Assembly (NCBI RefSeq): GCF_026672425.1
Contig: NZ_JAPPRC010000003.1
Span: 602,501-666,500, forward strand
Length of the DNA stretch: 64,000 nucleotides
DNA from: Pannonibacter sp. SL95
GTDB lineage: Bacteria > Pseudomonadota > Alphaproteobacteria > Rhizobiales > Stappiaceae
Reading direction: 5' to 3'
Position numbers and translations under genes: made by a program. The stretch's first letter is position 1; every line of letters begins with the position of its first letter. The notes under the pieces were generated by a model. That model made no database searches, had not been told where the DNA came from, and saw nothing but the letters and a program-made list of their open reading frames with translations. Shown here piece by piece: positions 1-11,657 of this stretch.

Positions 1-154
1 TTCCTCAAGCGTTGCGAAAGCGATGGTTCCGCACTTGACCGCGCGGATCGTTGAAAGAGCCTCGAGAAACTGGTCTTAAAATCGATGACCTGTTTGCACT
101 GGTTGGCCTTTGGCTGGCTGGTGATCAAACATGGAATGGACATCGATAATGAGA
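1..154 (+). other. Internal transcribed spacer, 23S rRNA leader
   Basis: Non-coding spacer immediately before the 23S gene; the rest of the rRNA operon (16S, tRNAs) lies to the left of the window. Bases about 131-163 are complementary, with a short internal mismatch, to bases 2869-2902 after the gene. They form the long processing stem expected for RNase III release of pre-23S. I see no tRNA in it. Confidence 0.7.
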
Positions 155-2880
<2,726 letters not shown>

Positions 2881-2884
2881 CATT

Positions 2885-3071
2885 AATCAATGTCCATTCC
2901 ATTCTAAAGCGCTCACGGGCGCTGCCCTCCGCGAGGGCGGCCAAACGTGGCCGGCGCGCGTCGCGCTTGCGGACCTTCGGTCCGTCAAGTCCCTCGATAG
3001 TCAGGGAAATGCGCCAAAATCATCGATGCCTCAAAAGGCAAAAAGACCAGTTCCTCATCTGTCTGCACTTC
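2885..3071 (+). other. 23S-5S internal transcribed spacer
   Basis: Non-coding spacer. It contains the 3' half of the 23S processing stem (to about 2902) and several short hairpins. One is a UUCG-type tetraloop hairpin at about 2974-2987 (GGACCTTCGGTCC). No tRNA is present here. Confidence 0.7.
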
Positions 3072-3192
3072 GCCGGCCTGGTGGCCCCAGCGGGGGGCCC
3101 CCACCCGATCCCTTCCCGAACTCGGCCGTGAAACCCCCCAGCGCCAATGGTACTTCGTCTCAAGACGCGGGAGAGTAGGTCGCCGCCAGGCC
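3072..3192 (+). rRNA. rrf: 5S ribosomal RNA
   Basis: About 120 bases with the terminal stem GGCCTGG/CCAGGCC and the conserved internal blocks CCGAACTCGGCCGTGAAAC and GCGGGAGAGTAGGTCG. It lies at the usual distance after the 23S gene. Ends are approximate to a few bases. Confidence 0.95.
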
Positions 3193-3261
3193 TGCAAAGT
3201 CCAGACAAACCTCTCAACACTCAAGACATAACACCCGCGGAAAATCCGCCAAACACCTCAA

Positions 3262-3338
<77 letters not shown>

Positions 3339-3529
3339 AATCAGCCAAAGAAAAAAACATCCCTCCCAAATACACCAACAGTGAAATAAGAATAAAACAG
3401 GAACAAATATCAGGGGGAGACAAAGCACAGGACAAAATGTCAGTGCGAAGACCAATGTGCAGGCAAATGCGCATGAAATTTGTGCAGGCAACATCGTTGC
3501 GCCGCCTTTGCTGCGCCCCATAATGGGCC

Positions 3530-4111
3530 ATGGAGTCCTTGACCGTCCTTGTAATCGACGAAAACCAGATCCGCGCCTCGATCATCGAGCGCGGCCTGAG
3601 GGAGGCTGGGCATGAGCGGGTCATCCTGATGTCGAGCATGGATGGACTGCTGCGCCGTATCCTCGAGATCGATCCCGATGTGATCGTCATCGATCTGGAA
3701 AATCCGAACCGCGATCAGCTCGAACATCTGTTTCAGGTCTCCCGTGCAGCGCAGCGGCCAATCGCGATGTTTGTCGACCGCTCCGACAGCGGCATGCTGG
3801 AGGCCGCCGTTGATGCCGGGGTGTCGGCCTATGTGGTTGACGGGCTCAGGCAGGAGCGGGTGAAGCCGATCCTCGACATGGCGATTGCGCGGTTTAACGC
3901 CTTCGCCCGCCTGCAGCGCGAACTGGTGGATGCGCGCAATGCCCTGGAAGAGCGAAAGATCATCGAGCGGGCCAAGGGCATTCTGATGTCTTCGCGCGGG
4001 CTGTCGGAGGCAGACGCCTTCGCCCTGCTGCGGCAAACCGCCATGAACGAGAAGAAGAAGATGGCGGACATCGCACAAAGCGTTGTCACCGCGGCCAGCC
4101 TGCTGCTGTGA
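3530..4111 (+). CDS. nasT: ANTAR-domain response regulator NasT, nitrate-responsive antiterminator
   Basis: 193 residues. The N-terminal receiver-like domain (about 1-125) has the acidic pair DEN at 10-12 and a D55 site (VIVID), but the switch-lysine position reads MFVDRSD, as in NasT-type receivers not thought to need phosphorylation. The C-terminal ANTAR RNA-binding domain (about 135-185) contains ERKIIERAKGILM. In known NasT/NasS systems NasS sequesters NasT without nitrate or nitrite; released NasT binds a two-hairpin leader RNA and prevents termination before the nitrate genes. The gene lies 27 bases before nasS and upstream of a structured leader at 5566-5729, which fits that role. The start is ATG 3530, with only a weak ribosome binding site. 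Confidence 0.9.
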   Translation: MESLTVLVIDENQIRASIIERGLREAGHERVILMSSMDGLLRRILEIDPDVIVIDLENPNRDQLEHLFQVSRAAQRPIAMFVDRSDSGMLEAAVDAGVSAYVVDGLRQERVKPILDMAIARFNAFARLQRELVDARNALEERKIIERAKGILMSSRGLSEADAFALLRQTAMNEKKKMADIAQSVVTAASLLL

Positions 4112-4138
4112 GCCGCCGCCGACAGGGAGCCTGAGGAT

Positions 4139-5401
4139 ATGAACGCAAGCCCCACAGCTTTCTCCAGCGTTCCGCCCGCCCCAGCGCTTGGCCGACGCGA
4201 GACGCGGCTCGTGCGCGCCGGCTTCATTCCGCTCGTCGATGCCTCGATCCTGATTGCGGCATCGGAATTGGGCTTTGCGGCAACAGAAGGACTGCAGCTT
4301 GATCTGGTGCGCGATGTGTCCTGGGCCAATGTTCGCGACCGGCTTGCCTTCCGGCAATTTGACGCTGCGCACATGCTGGCACCGATGCCTGTGGCTGCCC
4401 AGCTGGGGCTAGGCTCCAATCCGGCACCGGTGGTCACGCCTTTCGCGCTCGGCCGTGGCGGCAACGCCATCACCTTGTCGGTCCGGATCTATGACGGGAT
4501 GCGTCAGGAGGCCGGGCTATCCGGCACTGCCGATGCGCTGGCCTGCGCCAAGGCGTTTGCCCGGCTGGTGGCCAGCCGAAAAGCGGCAGGCGCGCCTCCC
4601 TTGACCCTCGGTGTCACCTATCCGTTTTCCTCGCATAATTATGAGTTTCGCTATTGGCTGGCGGCCGGCGGTGTCGATCCGGATCGCGATGTCCGGCTGA
4701 TCGTCGTCCCGCCGCCCATAACCACGGATGCGCTGGAGGCCGGGGCGATTGACGGTTTCTGTGTCGGCGCGCCGTGGAACATGATGGCCTGCGAGCGAGG
4801 CGTCGGACGTATTGTGGCTGCGAAGCAGGATATCTGGCCGCTCGCGCCGGAAAAGGTCATCGGTCTGCGGCCGGATTACATCGAAGCCAACGAGGACACG
4901 GTCCTGCGTTTGCTGCAAGCGCTGGACCGGTCCGCCCGCTGGTGCGCCGACCCGGAGCACCACGACGATCTAGCCCGGATCCTCGCCCTGCCGCAGCATC
5001 TTGCGGCGCCGGTCGCGATCCTGCGCCGGGTGCTGGCCGGTGAATTCTGCCTTGATGACAAAGGCACGCTGCGCCGGATCGAAGGCTATTTCCGGTTTCA
5101 TGGGCAAGGGGCGAACCGCCCGAGCCCGCCTCAGGTGCTGTGGATCTACAGCCAGATGATCCGGTGGGGCCAGGCAAGCCATTCCGCCGCCGGTGAAGTG
5201 ATGGCTGTCTCCGCCTGCCGTAGCGATCTTTATGACGCCGCACTGGGGCCCAACGCTGAACAGGAGCTGGATCCGTCCCTCTTTGCAGTGACACCCTTTA
5301 TGGACGGCCTGGTGTTCGATCCTGCAAACGTCATGGCGCATGTCGAGGCTGCAGCCATTCGCCAGCAAGGCCACGTCATTGCCGGTGCGCCAAGCGAATA
5401 G
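4139..5401 (+). CDS. nasS: Nitrate/nitrite sensor NasS, cytosolic NrtA-like protein
   Basis: 420 residues, homologous over its length to the NrtA nitrate-binding protein encoded at 5730 (shared FRYWLAAGGVDPD and FCVGAPWN-type motifs), but without any signal peptide. It should therefore act in the cytoplasm. In the NasST systems this protein binds nitrate or nitrite and holds NasT when empty. A good ribosome binding site (GGGAGCCTGAGG) precedes ATG 4139. nasT and nasS are close enough to be one transcript. An annotation as an ABC transporter binding protein would be misleading, because there is no export signal and a regulator partner lies directly upstream. Confidence 0.88.
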   Translation: MNASPTAFSSVPPAPALGRRETRLVRAGFIPLVDASILIAASELGFAATEGLQLDLVRDVSWANVRDRLAFRQFDAAHMLAPMPVAAQLGLGSNPAPVVTPFALGRGGNAITLSVRIYDGMRQEAGLSGTADALACAKAFARLVASRKAAGAPPLTLGVTYPFSSHNYEFRYWLAAGGVDPDRDVRLIVVPPPITTDALEAGAIDGFCVGAPWNMMACERGVGRIVAAKQDIWPLAPEKVIGLRPDYIEANEDTVLRLLQALDRSARWCADPEHHDDLARILALPQHLAAPVAILRRVLAGEFCLDDKGTLRRIEGYFRFHGQGANRPSPPQVLWIYSQMIRWGQASHSAAGEVMAVSACRSDLYDAALGPNAEQELDPSLFAVTPFMDGLVFDPANVMAHVEAAAIRQQGHVIAGAPSE

Positions 5402-5538
5402 GCAGCCTCGTTCTTGTGCAGTTGAATTGTTGCGATGCAGTATCTGCTCAATATTCAGTCCATGACGCTCGCAGCGCTTTATTAAGAATTCTCGTGAAAT
5501 CCGTTTGAAATCATATGTTTGCTGCAGTGCGACCAGTC

Positions 5539-5554
5539 TGGCACGCCTGTTGCA
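5539..5554 (+). promoter_or_regulatory. Sigma-54 (-24/-12) promoter of the nitrate assimilation operon
   Basis: TGGCACGCCTGTTGCA matches the RpoN consensus TGGCAC-N5-TTGCA exactly. Transcription should begin near 5565-5567, about 165 bases before nrtA. This implies NtrC-type control by nitrogen status in addition to NasT antitermination. I could not identify convincing NtrC sites in 5402-5538. Confidence 0.85.
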
Positions 5555-5565
5555 ATAATTAGGGT

Positions 5566-5729
5566 AACTCCGGTCAACGAGGATCGGGGAAAACGGGCGC
5601 GGGGAACGCTCCCACCAATGACACCGACGTCGCTTGGTTTGCTGCCGAACACCGCAAGGAGGTTTGGCGCAGTCACCGGGCGGCGTTTTTTGTTTTCCAG
5701 AGACCAGTTGCTTCCAGAGGGACACGATC
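5566..5729 (+). promoter_or_regulatory. Structured leader RNA, candidate NasT antitermination target
   Basis: The untranslated leader between the sigma-54 promoter and nrtA has a first hairpin at 5595-5613 (GGGCGCG/CGCTCCC, one C-T mismatch, 5-base loop). A second lies at 5640-5671 (TGC-T-GCCGAAC paired with GTTTGGC-GCA). A T6 run follows at 5686-5691 after GGCGGCG. Bases 5641-5646 could instead pair with 5679-5684 directly before the T run, so the second hairpin and a terminator-like stem are mutually exclusive. That is the layout expected for a NasT-controlled attenuator, but I did not resolve the hexaloop motif with certainty. Confidence 0.55.
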
Positions 5730-7022
5730 ATGACGACAGGTTCAGGAACCGGATTTACCCGCCGCGGATTGCTCAAGACATCGGCAGCAGCTGCCCTGAT
5801 CGCCGCAGTGCGCGCAAGCTTTCCGTCCGGCGCCTTTGCTGCCGGGGCAGGTCCCGAAGTGACCGGTCTCAAGCTGGGCTTCATCGCCCTGACGGATGCT
5901 GCACCGCTCATTATCGCCAAGGAAAAGGGCATCTTCGCCAAACACGGGCTGCCGGACGTCGAGGTGCTGAAGCAGGCCTCCTGGGGCGCGACGCGTGACA
6001 ACATCGTTCTTGGTGGTGCTGCCAATGGCATTGACGGGGCGCATATCCTGACGCCGATGCCCTATCTCATGCACACCGGGAAGGTGACACAGAACAACGT
6101 GCCGGTTCCGATGGCCATCCTCGCGCGGCTCAACCTGGACAGCCAGGGTATCTCAGTTGCCAAGGAATATGCCGGTTCGGGCGTTGGCCTGGACGCTGGC
6201 CTCCTGAAGGAAGCCTTTGCCGCCAAGAAGGCCGCAGGTGGCGAGGTCAAGGTTGCGATGACGTTCCCGGGCGGGACCCATGACCTCTGGCTTCGGTACT
6301 GGCTGGCCGCCGGTGGCATCGATCCGGACAAGGACGTCTCGACCATCGTCGTGCCGCCGCCGCAGATGGTGGCCAACATGAAGGTTGGCACCATGGATGC
6401 CTTCTGTGTCGGCGAGCCGTGGAACGAGCAACTCGTCAACCAGGGCATCGGTTTCACGGCCTGTACCACGGGCGAACTGTGGAAGGGGCACCCGGAAAAG
6501 GCATTGGGCGTGAGAGCCGACTGGGTCGAGGCCAACCCCAATGCCGCCAAGGCCCTGCTGATGTCGGTGATGGAAGCCCAGATCTGGGCTGACAGCATGG
6601 AAAACAAGGAGGAAATGGCCGAGATCCTGGGCAAACGGCAGTGGTTCAACGTTCCGGCCAAGGATGTGCTGGGCCGCCTCAAGGGCACCATCAATTACGG
6701 CAACGGCAAGGTCGTCGAGAACTCCGGCCTTGAGATGAAGTTCTGGCAGGGGGCGGCGTCCTATCCCTTCAAAAGCCACGACGCCTGGTTCCTGACCGAA
6801 AACATCCGCTGGGGCAAGTTTGCGCCGGACACGGACCTGAAGGCCCTCGTCAATGCGGTCAACCGGGAGGACATCTGGCGCGCGGCGGCGGCCGATCTGG
6901 GTATTGCTGACATTCCGGCCGGTGTCTCGCGTGGCAAGGAAGTCTTCTTCGACGGCAAGGTCTTCGATCCGGAGGACCCGGCAGCCTATCTCGCCAGCCT
7001 TGCGATCAGCCGCCTAGCCTGA
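5730..7022 (+). CDS. nrtA: Nitrate ABC transporter, periplasmic substrate-binding protein
   Basis: 430 residues. It binds nitrate in the periplasm for the NrtBC importer. The N-terminus carries a twin-arginine export signal (TRRGLLKTSAAAALIAA, about residues 9-25), then a CmpA/NrtA-family fold with FRYWLAAGGIDPD-like and FCVGEPWN motifs. Start ATG 5730 is supported by GAGGG about 8 bases upstream and by the signal peptide; a longer in-frame extension upstream lies inside the leader RNA and is rejected. It is the first gene of the operon behind the sigma-54 promoter. Confidence 0.93.
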   Translation: MTTGSGTGFTRRGLLKTSAAAALIAAVRASFPSGAFAAGAGPEVTGLKLGFIALTDAAPLIIAKEKGIFAKHGLPDVEVLKQASWGATRDNIVLGGAANGIDGAHILTPMPYLMHTGKVTQNNVPVPMAILARLNLDSQGISVAKEYAGSGVGLDAGLLKEAFAAKKAAGGEVKVAMTFPGGTHDLWLRYWLAAGGIDPDKDVSTIVVPPPQMVANMKVGTMDAFCVGEPWNEQLVNQGIGFTACTTGELWKGHPEKALGVRADWVEANPNAAKALLMSVMEAQIWADSMENKEEMAEILGKRQWFNVPAKDVLGRLKGTINYGNGKVVENSGLEMKFWQGAASYPFKSHDAWFLTENIRWGKFAPDTDLKALVNAVNREDIWRAAAADLGIADIPAGVSRGKEVFFDGKVFDPEDPAAYLASLAISRLA

Positions 7023-7059
7023 TGTCGGGCCTGACATTTGGCCTGAGCCGATCCTCGTG

Positions 7060-7080
7060 CCGGGCGGCACCGCCGCCCGG
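7060..7080 (+). terminator. Hairpin between nrtA and nrtB
   Basis: A perfect 9-base-pair GC-rich stem (CCGGGCGGC/GCCGCCCGG) with a 3-base loop and no T tract. It more likely stabilises the upstream binding-protein message, or partly attenuates downstream genes, than fully terminates transcription. Confidence 0.55.
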
Positions 7081-7106
7081 ACTCCCGACCTCTGAAGGAG
7101 ACCGGC

Positions 7107-8024
7107 ATGTCCGTTGCACAAATCCATCCCGCAAAGCCTGCTCCGGCCAGCGTTGACGCCCGGCCGATGACGCCGCAGGCCCGCATCCTGTCGTTCATGC
7201 CGCGCAAACCCGCCGAGGGCAGCCTTGCCCGCTTGCCACAGCTGCTGCGCCAGCTTGGCGAGAGCCTGCTGCCGCCGCTGATCACGCTGGCAGTTCTGCT
7301 GGCCGTCTGGGAGGTTCTGTGCTCCAGCCCGACCGCCCCGCTGCCGCCGCCCTCCCGTGTTCTAACGGAAAGCTGGCAGATCATCGCCGATCCGTTCTAC
7401 CGGGGGCAGGGCACCGATCAGGGCATGTTCTGGCAGATCCTGGCCTCGCTGCAGCGCGTTGCCATCGGCTATTCGCTTGCGGCCATCGCCGGCATCGCCC
7501 TTGGTGTGCTGCTCGGTCAGAGCCAGTGGGCCATGCGCGGCCTTGATCCCATCTTTCAGGTCCTGCGCACCGTGCCGCCGCTGGCCTGGCTGCCCCTGTC
7601 GCTGGCCGCGTTCCAGGACGGGGCGCCGTCGGCGATCTTCGTCATCTTCATCACCGCGATCTGGCCGGTGATCATCAACACCGCTGCGGGCGTGCGCAAC
7701 ATTCCGCAGGATTACCAGAACGTCGCCCGGGTGCTGCGCCTCAATGGCTTCGAGTACTTCGGCCGGATCATGCTGCCGGCGGCGGCGCCCTACATCTTCA
7801 CCGGCCTCAGGATCGGGGTCGGGCTGTCGTGGCTGGCCATCGTCGCGGCCGAAATGCTGATCGGCGGCGTCGGCATCGGCTTCTTCATCTGGGATGCGTG
7901 GAACTCGTCGCTGATCAGCGACATCATCGTGGCGCTGATCTACGTCGGCGTTGTCGGCTTCTTCCTCGACCGTCTCATTGCCCTTGCCGGGCGCCTCATC
8001 ACCCGCGGGACCGCAACGGCCTGA
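7107..8024 (+). CDS. nrtB: Nitrate ABC transporter permease
   Basis: 305 residues, an inner-membrane permease of the SsuC/NrtB type with about six membrane segments and a cytoplasmic N-terminal tail. The EAA coupling loop can be seen around NVARVLRLNGFEYFGRIMLPAAAPY (near residues 205-230). A strong ribosome binding site (GAAGGAGA) precedes ATG 7107. It lies between the binding protein and the ATPase genes of the same operon. Confidence 0.93.
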   Translation: MSVAQIHPAKPAPASVDARPMTPQARILSFMPRKPAEGSLARLPQLLRQLGESLLPPLITLAVLLAVWEVLCSSPTAPLPPPSRVLTESWQIIADPFYRGQGTDQGMFWQILASLQRVAIGYSLAAIAGIALGVLLGQSQWAMRGLDPIFQVLRTVPPLAWLPLSLAAFQDGAPSAIFVIFITAIWPVIINTAAGVRNIPQDYQNVARVLRLNGFEYFGRIMLPAAAPYIFTGLRIGVGLSWLAIVAAEMLIGGVGIGFFIWDAWNSSLISDIIVALIYVGVVGFFLDRLIALAGRLITRGTATA

Positions 8025-8038
8025 CCGGAGGACTGGAC

Positions 8039-8839
8039 ATGGCTCAGCACTATCTCACTCTTGAACTGGTCGACAAGTCGTTCCAGCGCGGCGGCACCAA
8101 GACCGAAGTGCTCACGCAAGTCTCGCTCGGGGTCGCAAAGGGAGAGTTCATCTCCATCATCGGCCACTCGGGCTGCGGCAAGTCGACCTTGCTGAACATC
8201 ATTGCCGGACTGACGCCAGCCACCTCCGGGGTCGTCTTTCTGGAAGGCAAGACCGTCGATGCGCCGGGACCTGACCGCGCGGTAGTGTTCCAGAACCACA
8301 GCCTGCTGCCGTGGCTCACTGTCTACGAAAACGTGGCGCTGGCTGTAGGCAAGGTGTTCCGGCGTACCAAGTCCCGTGCCGAGCAGCACGACTGGATCCT
8401 GCATAACCTCGATCTTGTGCAGATGGGACATGCCCGCGACAAGCGGCCGGGAGAGATTTCGGGCGGCATGAAGCAGCGTGTCGGGATCGCGCGGGCGCTG
8501 TCGATGGAACCGAAGGTGCTGCTGCTGGACGAGCCCTTCGGCGCGCTGGATGCACTGACCCGGGCACATCTGCAGGATGCGGTGATGGAGATCCATGCCC
8601 GGCTCGGCAACACGATGATCATGATTACCCATGATGTCGACGAGGCGGTGCTCCTGTCCGACCGTATCGTGATGATGACCAATGGCCCTGCGGCTCGCAT
8701 CGGCGAAGTTCTGGACGTGCCGATTGTCCGTCCGCGCAACCGCATCGAGCTGGCCGGTGACCGCACCTATCTCAAGTGCCGCGAGGCCGTCCTGAAATTC
8801 CTCTACGAGCGGCATCGCTTCGTGGAAGCGGCGGAGTGA
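8039..8839 (+). CDS. nrtC: Nitrate ABC transporter ATP-binding protein (NrtD/NasD type)
   Basis: 266 residues, a single-domain ABC ATPase. It has Walker A GHSGCGKST, a degenerate signature ISGGMKQR, Walker B VLLLDEPFGALD and switch histidine THDVDEA. Unlike cyanobacterial NrtC it lacks the fused C-terminal nitrate-binding domain, so it resembles NrtD or NasD. The symbol is therefore approximate. Start ATG 8039 follows GGAGG at 8026-8030; a longer upstream in-frame extension overlaps nrtB and is rejected. It powers nitrate import with NrtA and NrtB. Confidence 0.9.
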   Translation: MAQHYLTLELVDKSFQRGGTKTEVLTQVSLGVAKGEFISIIGHSGCGKSTLLNIIAGLTPATSGVVFLEGKTVDAPGPDRAVVFQNHSLLPWLTVYENVALAVGKVFRRTKSRAEQHDWILHNLDLVQMGHARDKRPGEISGGMKQRVGIARALSMEPKVLLLDEPFGALDALTRAHLQDAVMEIHARLGNTMIMITHDVDEAVLLSDRIVMMTNGPAARIGEVLDVPIVRPRNRIELAGDRTYLKCREAVLKFLYERHRFVEAAE

Positions 8840-8844
8840 TCCCC

Positions 8845-11310
8845 ATGCGCCAGAAACTCGTCATCATCGGCAATGGCATGGCCCCGGGGCGGATGCTGGA
8901 GCATCTCTTCGAGCTTGCGCCCGATCTCTACGAGATCACCATTTTCAACGCGGAACCGCGCGTCAACTACGACCGGATCATGCTGTCGCCGGTCCTCTCG
9001 GGCGAAAAGACCTTTGAGGACATCGTGATCCACGGGGATGGCTGGTACATCCGCAACGGGATTACCCTCTACAAGGGGCACCGGATCACCGCCATCGACC
9101 GTGCGGCCCGCACCGTCACCTCCGATCAGGGGGCGACGGCCGCTTATGATCGGCTGATCATCGCCACAGGGTCTGTGCCGTTCATCCTGCCCGTGCCGGG
9201 GGCGGACCTGAAAGGGGTCATCAGCTACCGCGATCTCGATGACGTCGATGCCATGCTTCTGGCTGCGCAATCGCGCGAGACCGCAGTCGTGATCGGCGGC
9301 GGATTGCTCGGGCTGGAGGCTGCTGCCGGGCTGAAGGCGCGCGGCATGGATGTGACTGTCCTGCATGTCATGCCGAGCCTGATGGAACGCCAGCTGGATC
9401 CGGCCGCCGGATATCTCCTGCAGCGCTCGCTCGAGGCCAGGGGCATCAAGGTGATGACCCGGGCCAAGACGCAGGCACTGCTGCCGGATGCACAGGGCAA
9501 GGTCCGGGCCGTGGCCCTTCAGGATGGCACGGAGGTGCCGGCAACGCTGGTCGTCATGGCCGCCGGCATCCGTCCCAATGCGGCCCTCGGCCGTCTGGCT
9601 GGACTGGAGGTCAATCGCGGCATTGTCGTTGATGCCCACATGCGCAGCAGCGATCCGTCGATCTATTCGCTGGGCGAATGCGCGGAGGTCGGCGGCCAGG
9701 TCTATGGTCTGGTCGCCCCGCTGTACGAGATGGCGCGGGTTCTGGCGGGAGAGCTGGCCCGCGAGGTGACCGGCGCGGAGCCGGCGCCCTTCGTGCACCA
9801 GGACACGCCGACGAAGCTGAAGGTCACCGGGATTGATCTCTTCTCGGTCGGTGACTTTGCCGATGGCGATGACCGGGAAGAAATCGTGCTGCGCGATGCC
9901 AGCGCCGGCATCTACAAGCGCCTGATCCTGAAGGACAACCGGATCATCGGCTCGGTCCTGTTCGGCGATACCGGCGATGCGGCATGGTTCACGGACCTGA
10001 AGAAGAAGGCGACGGATGTTACGGACCTGCGCGACACCCTGATCTTCGGCCAGGCCTATCAGGGAGGGGCCGCGCTGGACCCTACGGCGGCCGTTGCAGC
10101 GTTGGCGGATGATGCGGAAATCTGCGGCTGCAACGGCGTGTGCAAGGGAACCATCGTCTCGGCCATCACCGCCAAGGGGCTGACCACGCTGGAGGAGGTC
10201 AGGGCGCATACCAAGGCTTCGGCCTCCTGCGGCAGCTGCACGGGCCTTGTCGAGAAGGTGATGCAGCTGACCCTCGGCGACCGGTTCCAGGCGCAGGCCG
10301 TGAAGCCGATGTGCGGTTGCACCACGCATAGCCATGATGACGTCCGGCGGCTGATTAAGGCCAAGCAACTGAAGTCGATCCCCGCCGTCATGCAGGAGCT
10401 TGGCTGGTCCTCGTCCGGCGGCTGCGCCAAGTGCCGGCCGGCGCTCAACTACTATCTCGTGGCCGACTGGCCGGGCGAGTACGAGGACGACTATCAGTCG
10501 CGTTTCATCAACGAGCGCGTCCACGCCAATATCCAGAAAGATGGCACCTATTCCGTCGTTCCGCGCATGTGGGGCGGCATGACCTCGGCGGCCGAACTGC
10601 GAGCCATTGCCGATGTGGTCGACAAGTTCGCGATACCGGCAGTCAAGGTCACCGGCGGCCAGCGCATCGACATGCTGGGCGTGAAGAAGGAGGACCTGCC
10701 CGCCGTCTGGGAAGATCTGGGCAAGGCCGGTTTCGTCTCGGGCCACGCCTATGCCAAGGGCCTGCGCACGGTGAAGACCTGCGTCGGTTCTGACTGGTGC
10801 CGCTTCGGTACGCAGGATTCCACCGGGCTCGGCATCCGGCTGGAAAAGTTCCTCTGGGGCTCGTGGACCCCGGCCAAGGTGAAGCTCGCCGTTTCCGGGT
10901 GTCCGCGCAATTGCGCCGAGGCCACTTGCAAGGACGTCGGCGTCATCTGCGTCGACAGTGGGTTCGAGATCCACTTCGCCGGCGCGGCCGGGCTGGACAT
11001 CAAGGGCACCGATGTTCTGGGTCTCGTCCCGAGCGAGGATGAGGCGGTGGAGACCATCACGGCGCTGATCCAGATGTACCGCGAGCAGGGCCACTATCTG
11101 GAGCGGATCTACAAGTGGGCCAAGCGCATCGGCCATGACGAGGTGCGCCGCCAGATCATGGACGATCGCGACCGCCGCCGCGCCTATTTTGACCGCTTCG
11201 TCCAGTCGCAGGCCTTCGCACAGACCGACCCGTGGTCCGAGCGTGTTTCGGGCAAGGACAAGCATGAATTCCGGCCGATGGCCGTGCTGGGACTGGAGGC
11301 GGCCGAATGA
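8845..11310 (+). CDS. nirB: Assimilatory nitrite reductase (NADH), large subunit
   Basis: 821 residues; reduces nitrite to ammonium using NADH, siroheme and Fe-S centres in the cytoplasm. Domains in order: N-terminal FAD/NADH-binding reductase (IIGNGMAPG at about 6-14, VIGGGLLGLEAA near 150); a BFD-like [2Fe-2S] module (CGCNGVCKG and CGSCTG, about 430-470); and a C-terminal siroheme/[4Fe-4S] nitrite reductase domain with CVGSDWCRFGTQ and SGCPRNCAEATCKD (about 645-700). It lies 5 bases after the ATPase gene and overlaps nirD by ATGA. A 23-residue upstream extension overlapping the ATPase gene is rejected. Confidence 0.96.
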   Translation: MRQKLVIIGNGMAPGRMLEHLFELAPDLYEITIFNAEPRVNYDRIMLSPVLSGEKTFEDIVIHGDGWYIRNGITLYKGHRITAIDRAARTVTSDQGATAAYDRLIIATGSVPFILPVPGADLKGVISYRDLDDVDAMLLAAQSRETAVVIGGGLLGLEAAAGLKARGMDVTVLHVMPSLMERQLDPAAGYLLQRSLEARGIKVMTRAKTQALLPDAQGKVRAVALQDGTEVPATLVVMAAGIRPNAALGRLAGLEVNRGIVVDAHMRSSDPSIYSLGECAEVGGQVYGLVAPLYEMARVLAGELAREVTGAEPAPFVHQDTPTKLKVTGIDLFSVGDFADGDDREEIVLRDASAGIYKRLILKDNRIIGSVLFGDTGDAAWFTDLKKKATDVTDLRDTLIFGQAYQGGAALDPTAAVAALADDAEICGCNGVCKGTIVSAITAKGLTTLEEVRAHTKASASCGSCTGLVEKVMQLTLGDRFQAQAVKPMCGCTTHSHDDVRRLIKAKQLKSIPAVMQELGWSSSGGCAKCRPALNYYLVADWPGEYEDDYQSRFINERVHANIQKDGTYSVVPRMWGGMTSAAELRAIADVVDKFAIPAVKVTGGQRIDMLGVKKEDLPAVWEDLGKAGFVSGHAYAKGLRTVKTCVGSDWCRFGTQDSTGLGIRLEKFLWGSWTPAKVKLAVSGCPRNCAEATCKDVGVICVDSGFEIHFAGAAGLDIKGTDVLGLVPSEDEAVETITALIQMYREQGHYLERIYKWAKRIGHDEVRRQIMDDRDRRRAYFDRFVQSQAFAQTDPWSERVSGKDKHEFRPMAVLGLEAAE

Positions 11311-11657
11311 ACGCGATGACCAGGGACTGGATCGAAATTGGCCTCCTCACCGACATCCCGAAGGAGGGCGCCCGCGTCGTGAAGACGCCAGCGGGATGCG
11401 TCGCCCTGTTCCGCACCGGCGAGGACGAGGTCTTCGCGCTCGACGACCGATGCCCGCACAAGGGCGGGCCGCTCAGCCAGGGCATTGTCCACGGCCGCTT
11501 CGTCACCTGTCCGCTGCACAACTGGGTGTTCGATCTTGCGACAGGCCTCGCCCAGGGCGCCGACGAGGGGGCCGTGGCCACCACGCCGGCGCGGGTCGAG
11601 GGGGGGCGTGTCTACCTTGCCCGGTCGGTGCTGGCCCGGAGAGCGGCCGATGACTGA
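11307..11657 (+). CDS. nirD: Nitrite reductase (NADH) small subunit, Rieske type
   Basis: 116 residues, a compact Rieske [2Fe-2S] protein with ligands C49-P-H51 (CPHKGGPL) and C68-P-L-H71 (CPLHNW). It is the small partner of NirB. Start ATG 11307 overlaps the nirB stop by 4 bases, and its own stop overlaps the nasA start by 8 bases, so translation of nirB-nirD-nasA is probably coupled. Confidence 0.95.
   Translation: MNAMTRDWIEIGLLTDIPKEGARVVKTPAGCVALFRTGEDEVFALDDRCPHKGGPLSQGIVHGRFVTCPLHNWVFDLATGLAQGADEGAVATTPARVEGGRVYLARSVLARRAADD

Noticed and set aside
8803-11265. 820-codon minus-strand frame opposite nirB
   Set aside because: Antisense shadow of a clearly conserved gene in a high-GC genome; rich in Arg, Gly, His and Asp with no motif.
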